From contig CAMPBZ010000091.1 in the NCBI GenBank assembly GCA_946641795.1, forward strand, positions 1 to 5,175: a stretch of 5,175 bases of DNA, read 5' to 3'. This document shows, in pieces, positions 1 to 4,793 of this stretch. Within the stretch, counting starts at the first letter, position 1. Each line of letters begins with the position of its first letter. This DNA is from an uncultured Clostridia bacterium (lineage in GTDB: Bacteria > Bacillota > Clostridia > Oscillospirales > CAG-272). The notes beneath the pieces were generated by a model, which did not search any database, was not told where the DNA came from, and saw nothing but the letters and a program-made list of their open reading frames with translations. The position numbers were made by a program, and so were the translations under genes.

Positions 1-349
1 CGACGTTTGCAAGCAACTCAAAGAGAAGGGCGCCGCGCGCGTGTTCTGCTTTGCAACCTTCGGCCTATTTACCGACGGCTTTGCAAAATTCGATCAGGCG
101 GCAAAGGATGGCGTGATCGACAAAGTTTTCACCACCAACCTGGTTTACCGCCGCCCCGAACTTGCCGAAAAGAGCTGGTACGTAGAGGTCAATATGTGCA
201 AATACGTTGCCTACCTCATCGACACGCTCAACAACGACGAAAGCCTGAGCGCTCTGCTCAACCCCGTCAAGCGCATCCAAACGCTGATGGACAAGCACCG
301 CAGTGCACTCGCCTCGCAAATGCAGATGACTTTCGACGACAGACTTTGA
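1..349 (+). CDS. prs: Ribose-phosphate pyrophosphokinase, C-terminal part (5' end outside window)
   Basis: The reading frame is open from base 2 and stops at TGA 347-349, giving the last 115 residues. The family makes phosphoribosyl pyrophosphate from ribose 5-phosphate and ATP in the cytoplasm, feeding purine, pyrimidine, His, Trp and NAD synthesis. Seen: a segment reading ARVFCFATFGLFTDG, matching the family's 'A.VW..ATHP.FSG' strand and loop; then DKVFTTNLVY, matching the stretch before the conserved 'I.VLSVAPLLAEAI'; then WYVEVNMCKYVAYLIDTLNNDESLSALL, equivalent to that helix and the family's usual 'NGESVSSLF' ending. A tail of about 30 residues follows. The catalytic ATP and PRPP loops lie upstream and cannot be checked. 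The sequence is divergent from the classical enzymes and resembles the longer variants found in Clostridia and Bacteroidales (recollection, not a search). No other family fits as well. Confidence 0.8.
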   Translation, partial: DVCKQLKEKGAARVFCFATFGLFTDGFAKFDQAAKDGVIDKVFTTNLVYRRPELAEKSWYVEVNMCKYVAYLIDTLNNDESLSALLNPVKRIQTLMDKHRSALASQMQMTFDDRL

Positions 350-364
350 TTTTTCATCGTTTCA

Positions 365-404
365 ATCCCCGCCGGACGAGTTTTCGGCGGGGATTTTTTC
401 TTTT
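365..404 (+). terminator. Intrinsic terminator after prs
   Basis: A perfect 10-bp stem (365-374 with 385-394, ATCCCCGCCG / CGGCGGGGAT) closes a 10-nt loop and runs into a T-rich tract at 394-404. It begins 15 nt after the prs stop codon and separates prs from the asnS unit. Confidence 0.92.
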
Positions 405-429
405 GGGCGCATTTTCTCAAAAAAAAGAA

Positions 430-458
430 TTGACAAATTCTCCAAAATAGTGTAAAAT
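430..458 (+). promoter_or_regulatory. Sigma-A type promoter for asnS
   Basis: The -35 is TTGACA (430-435), the spacer is 17 nt, and the -10 is TAAAAT (453-458). The predicted start of transcription is near 465, which leaves a leader of only about 45 nt before asnS. That is too short for a T-box, the regulator that often controls aminoacyl-tRNA synthetase genes in Firmicutes. Confidence 0.85.
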
Positions 459-491
459 GAAATGTAATTAAAATCTATAATTATGCTTTTC

Positions 492-498
492 AGAAAGG
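492..498 (+). promoter_or_regulatory. Shine-Dalgarno site that fixes the asnS start
   Basis: AGAAAGG lies 11 nt before the ATG at 510. The in-frame ATG at 483 has only A/T-rich sequence without a Shine-Dalgarno motif upstream. The 510 start also gives the normal AsnRS N-terminus and length, so 510 is preferred. Confidence 0.75.
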
Positions 499-509
499 CA
501 AATAACAAA

Positions 510-1904
510 ATGAAACGCGAATTGAACAAACATCTTTACGAAACCCCCGAAAAATACGACGGCGCCGAGGTTATTCTTGGCGGCTGGGCGCGCAACATCC
601 GCGATAGCAAGGCATTCGGGTTTATCGACCTGAACGACGGCAGTTGCTTCAAATCGGTGCAAATCGTTTTTGAGCGCGAAAAGATTGCAAACTACGATGA
701 AATTGCCAAGCTGAACGTCGGCTCGGCGGTGGTCGTCCGCGGTACCGTTGTGCTCACGCCGGAGGCAAAACAGCCCTTCGAGGTCAAGGCCATCCAAATC
801 GACGTAGAGGGAACCTCCACGCCCGATTACCCGCTCCAACCCAAACGCCACACGGTCGAATTTTTGCGTGAGCAGGCCTATCTGCGCCCGCGCACCAACC
901 TGTTTTCGGCGGTCTTCCGCGTGCGGAGCGAGGCGGCGTTTGCCATTCATTCCTTCTTCCACAGCCGCGGCTTTGTCTATGTTCACACGCCGCTCATCAC
1001 CGGCTCGGATGCAGAGGGTGCCGGCGCGATGTTCCGCGTGACCACCATGGACCCCGAAAACCCGCCCAAAACGCCGGACGGGAAGATCGACTGGTCGCAG
1101 GACTTTTTCGGCAGAAGCACCAACCTGACCGTTTCGGGCCAGCTGGAAGGCGAAACCTACGCTATGGCCTTTGGCAACATTTATACCTTCGGTCCCACCT
1201 TCCGCGCCGAGAACTCCAACACCGCGCGCCATGCCGCCGAGTTCTGGATGATCGAGCCGGAAATCGCCTTTGCCGACCTGAACGACGATATGCAACTGGC
1301 CTGGGATATGATCCAGTATATCATCAAGCACATTCTCCAAAACTGCCGCCAGGAAGTCGAGTTCTTCAACCAGTTTGTGGATAAGACCCTGCTCGACCGC
1401 CTGACCAAACTTGCCGAGAGCGACTACAAAAAAGTGACTTACACCGAGGGGATCGAACTCCTTAAAAAGAGCGGTGCCGAATTCAAATATCCGGTGGAAT
1501 GGGGCTGCGACCTGCAAACCGAGCACGAGCGCTACCTCACCGAAAAAATCTTCGGAATGCCCATCTTCCTGGTGGACTACCCCAAGGAGATCAAACCCTT
1601 CTATATGCGCATGAACGACGACGGCAAAACCGTTGCCGCAATGGATCTTTTGGTGCCGGGCGTTGGCGAGATCATCGGCGGCAGCCAGCGTGAGGAGCGG
1701 ATGGACGTTCTTTTGGAGCGCATGAAGGAGTGCGGCCTGAAAGAGGAAGACTACTGGTGGTACCTCAACCTGCGGCGCTACGGCGGCACCAAGCACGCCG
1801 GCTTCGGGCTCGGGTTTGAGCGCATTGTGATGTATTTGACCGGCGTTGCCAACATCCGTGACGTCATCCCCTATCCTCGCACGGTCGGAAACGCAGAATT
1901 TTAA
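510..1904 (+). CDS. asnS: Asparaginyl-tRNA synthetase
   Basis: Cytoplasmic class II aminoacyl-tRNA synthetase that charges tRNA-Asn with asparagine using ATP. At 464 aa it has the usual bacterial AsnRS length. The N-terminal OB-fold anticodon-binding domain covers roughly residues 1-105 (GGWARNIRDSKAFGFIDLND near 24-43). The class II core follows: motif 1 ends in the invariant proline of GFVYVHTPLIT (154-164), with GSDAEGAG at 165-172. Motif 2 is FRAENSNTARHAAEFWMIEPE (231-251), with the FRAE arginine and the AsnRS-type ENSNTARH loop. GVGEIIGGSQREER starts at 384. Motif 3 is GFGLGFER (431-438), and the chain ends in RDVIPYPR (450-457). The ENSNTARH loop and the presence of an OB fold argue for AsnRS rather than AspRS or LysRS. 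No truncation or missing motif. It leads a two-gene unit with the flavoprotein 30 nt downstream. Confidence 0.97.
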   Translation: MKRELNKHLYETPEKYDGAEVILGGWARNIRDSKAFGFIDLNDGSCFKSVQIVFEREKIANYDEIAKLNVGSAVVVRGTVVLTPEAKQPFEVKAIQIDVEGTSTPDYPLQPKRHTVEFLREQAYLRPRTNLFSAVFRVRSEAAFAIHSFFHSRGFVYVHTPLITGSDAEGAGAMFRVTTMDPENPPKTPDGKIDWSQDFFGRSTNLTVSGQLEGETYAMAFGNIYTFGPTFRAENSNTARHAAEFWMIEPEIAFADLNDDMQLAWDMIQYIIKHILQNCRQEVEFFNQFVDKTLLDRLTKLAESDYKKVTYTEGIELLKKSGAEFKYPVEWGCDLQTEHERYLTEKIFGMPIFLVDYPKEIKPFYMRMNDDGKTVAAMDLLVPGVGEIIGGSQREERMDVLLERMKECGLKEEDYWWYLNLRRYGGTKHAGFGLGFERIVMYLTGVANIRDVIPYPRTVGNAEF

Positions 1905-1934
1905 GAAAGAAATAAAAAAATAAAGAGGAACGAA

Positions 1935-3332
1935 ATGAAAACAGATGTTGTCATCGTCGGCGCGGGACCTGCCGGTATTTTTACGGCGCTGGAAATGATC
2001 CGCCGCGGAAGCAAACAAAAAATTGTCATTGTGGAAAAAGGCCAGCCCGTGGAAAAACGGAGCTGCCCCAAGGCAAAAACCGGGCATTGCATGAACTGCA
2101 AGCCGTTTTGCCATATCACCACCGGCTTTTCGGGCGCGGGCGCGTTTTCGGACGGCAAGCTCTCGCTTTCCTGTGAGGTCGGGGGTGATCTGCCGCAGCT
2201 CTTGGGCACCGAGCTTGTCCAAAGCGTGACCGACTACACCGACGGCATCTACCTGGAATTCGGAGCCGATACCCACGTAGAGGGCAAGGAGAATACCGAG
2301 GAAGTTAAGGAGATCCGCAAGCGCGCCATTATGGCGGGCCTCAAACTGGTGGATTGTCCCATCCGCCATATCGGCACCGAGCGCGCGCACAAGCTTTACG
2401 GCGATATTGAAAAATACCTGCTTGCAAACGGCATTGAGCTTTACTTTGGCTACGAGTGCAACAACCTTATTTTAGAGGGCGACGAGTGCCATGGCGTTAT
2501 CGTGACCCACGCGGGGAAGACCGAGGAGATCTACGCCGCGCATACCGTCATTGCCACCGGCCGCCGCGGCGCCGATTGGCTGGAAAAACTCTGCGCCGAG
2601 CACAACATTGCCCATCTGCCCGGAACGGTTGACATCGGCGTGCGCGTCGAGGTCCGCAACGAGATTATGGAAAAGGTCAATAAGGTGCTGTACGAGTCCA
2701 AGCTCATCGGCTACCCGGCGCCCTTCAAAAACAAGGTGCGCACCTTCTGCCAAAACCCCGGCGGCTTCGTCAGCCAGGAGAACTACGATAACGACCTTGC
2801 CGTGGTCAACGGACACTCCTTTAAGGATACCAAATCGGATAACACCAACCTCGCCATCCTCTGCTCGCACAATTTCTCGGTGCCCTTCAATCAGCCCATC
2901 GAGTACGCGCAAAAGGTCGGGGAACTCACCAATATGCTGGGCGCGGGACACATTCTGGTCCAGCGGTTCGGCGATATTTTGGCGGGCAAACGCACCTGGG
3001 AAAAAGAGCTGGCGCAGTCCAACGTCCGCCCCACGCTGCCGGACGCCGTTGCGGGCGACATCACCGCCGCAATGCCTTACCGCGCAATGACCAACATCAT
3101 CAATTTCATTCAGGCAATGGATCAGGTCGTGCCCGGATTTGCCTCGCAGGAAACATTGCTCTATTCGCCAGAACTCAAATTTTACAGCAACCGCGTCAAA
3201 ATGGACGAGAACCTGAACACCAACGTCAAGGGACTGCATTGCCTCGGAGACTCCAGCGGCTGGACCCGCGGCCTGATGATGGCTTCTGTCATGGGCGTCA
3301 TTATGGGTCGCCATTTGGCGGAAGAGAAATAA
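1935..3332 (+). CDS. FAD-dependent dehydrogenase, COG2509 type, with N-terminal cysteine cluster
   Basis: A 465-aa soluble flavoprotein. The Rossmann FAD-binding motif VIVGAGPAG is at residues 6-14, followed by VIVEKG (31-36) for the ribose of FAD. A cysteine cluster CPx7CxxCx3C (C44, C52, C55, C59) precedes GFSGAGAFSDGKL (64-76). A second glycine-rich stretch HTVIATGRRG is at 203-212, FCQNPGGFV at 271-279, and the C-terminal FAD site HCLGDSSGWTRGLMMASVMG at 435-454. This order fits the family described as 'uncharacterized FAD-dependent dehydrogenase' (COG2509); its physiological substrate is, as far as I know, not established. The four cysteines could hold an Fe-S cluster or zinc (inference). 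AAGAGGA (1923-1929) lies 5 nt before the ATG. It is probably co-transcribed with asnS, with no promoter or terminator in the 30-nt gap. No link to tRNA charging is evident beyond shared transcription. Confidence 0.85.
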   Translation: MKTDVVIVGAGPAGIFTALEMIRRGSKQKIVIVEKGQPVEKRSCPKAKTGHCMNCKPFCHITTGFSGAGAFSDGKLSLSCEVGGDLPQLLGTELVQSVTDYTDGIYLEFGADTHVEGKENTEEVKEIRKRAIMAGLKLVDCPIRHIGTERAHKLYGDIEKYLLANGIELYFGYECNNLILEGDECHGVIVTHAGKTEEIYAAHTVIATGRRGADWLEKLCAEHNIAHLPGTVDIGVRVEVRNEIMEKVNKVLYESKLIGYPAPFKNKVRTFCQNPGGFVSQENYDNDLAVVNGHSFKDTKSDNTNLAILCSHNFSVPFNQPIEYAQKVGELTNMLGAGHILVQRFGDILAGKRTWEKELAQSNVRPTLPDAVAGDITAAMPYRAMTNIINFIQAMDQVVPGFASQETLLYSPELKFYSNRVKMDENLNTNVKGLHCLGDSSGWTRGLMMASVMGVIMGRHLAEEK

Positions 3333-3351
3333 AATACCAAACGATATAAAT

Positions 3352-3388
3352 AGGAACGGTTTTGAAAAATCAAAGCCGTTCTTTTTTT
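3352..3388 (+). terminator. Intrinsic terminator after the asnS-flavoprotein unit
   Basis: A 12-bp stem (3354-3365 with 3370-3381; one G-U pair) closes an AAAA loop and is followed by seven T (3382-3388). It starts about 20 nt after the flavoprotein stop codon. Confidence 0.92.
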
Positions 3389-3400
3389 GTCGGAAAACGA

Positions 3401-3429
3401 TTGACAAGCGAAAAAAACTATGATAAAAT
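3401..3429 (+). promoter_or_regulatory. Strong extended -10 sigma-A promoter
   Basis: The -35 is a perfect TTGACA (3401-3406). After a 17-nt spacer ending in TGA (an extended -10 TGn at 3421-3423) comes TAAAAT (3424-3429). Counting 7 nt from the last -10 base puts +1 at G3436, exactly the first base of the closing stem of the RNA below. No coding sequence starts until 3630. Confidence 0.88.
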
Positions 3430-3435
3430 GAATTT

Positions 3436-3606
3436 GCCACACAACTGAATAGAAACCTTAAACAAGGGGGATTTTTATCTTTCGGTAAAAATGCATTCTC
3501 CTTTCTTTCGCTATCCCTTGCAAAAGGTTTCTGAAAGGTTGTGTGGCAGCAATCGGAGCTATGCGTTTTTCGGTGCGTGGCTTCGGCTGCGCACTTTTTT
3601 ATTTTT
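3436..3606 (+). ncRNA. Unassigned structured RNA (sRNA or regulatory leader) with its own terminator
   Basis: This stretch has no supportable gene but is highly structured. From predicted +1 a long imperfect hairpin forms: GCCACACAAC (3436-3445) with GTTGTGTGGC (3538-3547), 10 bp; GAAACCTT (3452-3459) with AAGGTTTC (3524-3531), 8 bp; CAAGGG (3463-3468) with CCCTTG (3515-3520); and an AT-rich hairpin ATTTTTA (3471-3477) with TAAAAAT (3486-3492). The helices are separated by symmetric purine-rich internal loops (6x6, reducible to 3x3 with wobble pairs, and 3x3). The 3' side, 3493-3514, stays unpaired and is pyrimidine-rich (CTCCTTTCT at 3498-3506). A linker leads to a terminator at 3573-3606. 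I do not recognise tmRNA, SRP RNA, RNase P, a T-box or a common riboswitch. It could be a free sRNA of about 170 nt or an attenuating leader for the genes downstream. Pairings were worked out by hand. Confidence 0.7.
3573..3606 (+). terminator. UUCG-tetraloop intrinsic terminator ending the structured RNA
   Basis: GTGCGTGGC (3573-3581) pairs with GCTGCGCAC (3587-3594 plus the preceding G3586), 9 bp including two G-U pairs, around a C(TTCG)G tetraloop, one of the most stable RNA hairpin loops. The T tract runs 3595-3606, interrupted by one A. It lies between the promoter and the first coding start, so downstream genes need readthrough or another start. Confidence 0.88.
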
Positions 3607-3608
3607 CA

Positions 3609-3617
3609 GGAAGGAGG
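3609..3617 (+). promoter_or_regulatory. Strong Shine-Dalgarno site of the 68-aa protein, possibly sequestered
   Basis: GGAAGGAGG lies directly after the terminator T tract and 12 nt before the ATG at 3630, slightly longer than the usual spacing. Bases 3609-3616 are complementary (one G-U pair) to the unpaired tract CTCCTTTC at 3498-3505 in the leader; flanking bases 3497/3617 (G-U) and 3506/3608 extend this to 10 pairs. Confidence 0.75.
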
Positions 3618-3629
3618 TTTTATTTAATA

Positions 3630-3836
3630 ATGGGCGAGACAAAACAACCAGAGCAAAAAAGGTATTTGCTAAACACTAATTCAAAGAAAATACATTTAGC
3701 AACTTCAACCGACGGACGATGTCACCTCAAAGAAATGCGAAAAGAGTATGTTGTCCTATTTGCAACATTGGAAGAAGCACTTAATTATCCGAATCCTGAT
3801 TGCCCACTCGGCAAACTCTGTAAATTTTGTATTTGA
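3630..3836 (+). CDS. 68-aa small cysteine-containing protein, possibly a metal-binding knuckle
   Basis: The ATG at 3630 is chosen because it follows a strong Shine-Dalgarno site. Earlier in-frame starts (for example GTG 3543) lie inside the structured RNA and its terminator. The protein is soluble, without signal peptide or membrane segment. It reads RYLLNTNSKKIHLATS (11-26), then C31, an EMRKEY helix, and ends in CPLGKLCKFCI with C58, C64 and C67. The N-terminal wording 'YxLNTNSKKxH' followed later by CxxC resembles the small Ada-like domain found at the C-terminus of some secreted nucleases and as short proteins in Firmicutes ('YVLNTNTKKFHxPxC...CxxC'). That likeness is recollection, not a search. 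H22, C31, C64 and C67 could bind zinc (inference). In the typical domain a cysteine follows shortly after the His; here it is displaced, so the fold may be degenerate. The lipoprotein gene starts 14 nt after its stop. Base composition is more AT-rich than the flanking housekeeping genes. Confidence 0.7.
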   Translation: MGETKQPEQKRYLLNTNSKKIHLATSTDGRCHLKEMRKEYVVLFATLEEALNYPNPDCPLGKLCKFCI

Positions 3837-3850
3837 AAGGATATACCAAA

Positions 3851-4675
3851 ATGAAAAAAATCTTATCTGTTATCGGGCTTCTTCTCGTTTTCGCGTTGCT
3901 CTTTTCAGCGTGCAATGCTGCTGGCAATAAAGAAGAACTTTCAACAACTGATCTTTCCTATATTATCGACGAGAGAAATAATTGCGCCGTTATCACCGGG
4001 CGCGGCAGTTGCTCCGATTTGCATATTGTCATTCCAAGTAGCATTGCAGGTTATCGTGTAACGAAAATTGCGAATTATGCTTTTGAAAAAGATGATTTGG
4101 AAAGTATCGCAATTCCGGGTAGTGTGGCAAGCATTGAAAAGTATGCGTTCAAGGATTGCGATAAATTGAAGAGCGTATTTATTACAGACCTTGCAAAATG
4201 GTGTGCTATTTTATTTGGTAATGATTATGCAAACCCGTTGTATTATGCGGACAAGCTGTATCTCAACAATGAATTGGTAACTGATTTAACAATTCCAAGT
4301 GGTGTGTCGAGCATTGGAAGTTATGCGTTTAACAGATGCTCCAAATTGACAAGTGTGACCATTCCAGATAGCGTGAAGAGCATTGGATGGTTTGCGTTCT
4401 ACGATTGCACTTCCTTGAGGAGCATTACCATCCCGGACAGCGTGACGAGCATTGAAGATTATGCGTTCTACGATTGCACTTCCTTGAGGAGCATTACCAT
4501 CCCGGACAGCGTGACGAGCATTGGAAGGGGTGCGTTCGAGGCTTGCCGCTCCTTGACGAGCATTACCTACCAAGGCACCCAGGCGCAATGGAACGCTGTC
4601 AAGGTGAGCGGTTTGTGGGATTTCCTTACCGGCTCCTACACCATCCATTGCACCGACGGCGATATTGCTAAATAA
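3851..4675 (+). CDS. BspA-type leucine-rich-repeat surface lipoprotein
   Basis: A 274-aa predicted lipoprotein. The start is ATG 3851, with GAAAGGA (3835-3841) 9 nt upstream and overlapping the stop codon of the preceding gene. Residues 1-20 are a signal peptide (MKK, then a hydrophobic run) with a lipobox-like LFSAC, so C21 should be lipidated and the protein anchored outside the membrane. After a short linker come BspA/TpLRR repeats with the pattern 'L.SI.IPDSV.SIG..AF..C'. Units are recognisable at about 58-80, 81-105, 144-165, 166-188, 189-211 and 212-234. An insertion at about 109-143 (ITDLAKWCAILFGNDYANPL onward) interrupts them. The C-terminal cap ITYQGTQAQWNAV onward, ending YTIHCTDGDI, is familiar from LRR proteins of gut Clostridia. 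Such proteins bind host or neighbour-cell ligands; the ligand here is unknown. The second half is more GC-rich than the first, and two repeat units are identical in DNA. Confidence 0.9.
   Translation: MKKILSVIGLLLVFALLFSACNAAGNKEELSTTDLSYIIDERNNCAVITGRGSCSDLHIVIPSSIAGYRVTKIANYAFEKDDLESIAIPGSVASIEKYAFKDCDKLKSVFITDLAKWCAILFGNDYANPLYYADKLYLNNELVTDLTIPSGVSSIGSYAFNRCSKLTSVTIPDSVKSIGWFAFYDCTSLRSITIPDSVTSIEDYAFYDCTSLRSITIPDSVTSIGRGAFEACRSLTSITYQGTQAQWNAVKVSGLWDFLTGSYTIHCTDGDIAK
4393..4523 (+). repeat. Perfect 62-bp tandem duplication within the LRR gene (69-bp period)
   Basis: Bases 4393-4454 and 4462-4523 are identical over 62 of the 69-bp period, which equals one 23-residue LRR unit (AFYDCTSLRSITIPDSVTSI). 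The bases around the 7-bp remainder differ. Neighbouring units share only protein-level similarity, so this copy arose recently or is kept identical by recombination. Confidence 0.95.
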
Positions 4676-4688
4676 AATCTAAAATTTC

Positions 4689-4726
4689 CCGGGGCGGCGT
4701 TGCCGCCCCGGTTTTCGTTTATTTTT
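4689..4726 (+). terminator. GC-rich intrinsic terminator after the LRR gene
   Basis: A perfect 10-bp stem (CCGGGGCGGC 4689-4698 with GCCGCCCCGG 4702-4711) and a GTT loop are followed by TTTTCGTTTATTTTT. It starts 14 nt after the stop codon. Confidence 0.93.
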
Positions 4727-4729
4727 CTC

Positions 4730-4758
4730 TTGACTTTTTCGTTCCAATATTATATAAT
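4730..4758 (+). promoter_or_regulatory. Consensus sigma-A promoter for the pseudouridine synthase gene
   Basis: The -35 is TTGACT (4730-4735), the spacer is 17 nt and the -10 is a perfect TATAAT (4753-4758). Predicted +1 is near 4765, giving a leader of about 30 nt. Confidence 0.9.
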
Positions 4759-4793
4759 AGTTATGTTATAAATTTATTTGTGGAGGTACCGCC

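Noticed and set aside
459..509. T-box or other riboswitch in the asnS leader
   Set aside because: The leader from predicted +1 is only about 45 nt, with no T-box sequence and no terminator hairpin.
468..2390. A 640-aa open frame on the - strand opposite asnS and the flavoprotein gene
   Set aside because: It is a mirror of GC-rich codon usage in two well-identified + strand genes, spans their junction, and its translation (many His, Val, Ala and Gly runs) matches no domain I know.
2472..3440. A 322-aa open frame on the - strand
   Set aside because: Antisense to the flavoprotein gene; it would start within the promoter at 3401-3429 and read through the terminator hairpin.
3493..3510. Shine-Dalgarno site and start codon on the - strand (AAAGGAGAATG)
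   Set aside because: The spacing to the ATG is too short and the frame closes after a handful of codons.
3436..3606. 6S RNA, SRP RNA, tmRNA or a common riboswitch as identity of the structured RNA
   Set aside because: The conserved motifs I know for SRP RNA (GGAAGCAGC-type domain IV), tmRNA, T-box, SAM, purine, preQ1, fluoride and ZTP riboswitches are absent. 6S RNA is the closest in shape but lacks a clear large central bubble, so I left it unassigned.
3491..3679. A 62-aa + strand open frame beginning inside the structured RNA
   Set aside because: No Shine-Dalgarno site before the ATG, it reads through the terminator, and it overlaps the better-supported 68-aa gene in another frame.
4393..4523. 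CRISPR-like or mobile-element repeat
   Set aside because: The repeats are in frame, match the 23-residue LRR period and have no spacers or terminal inverted repeats.
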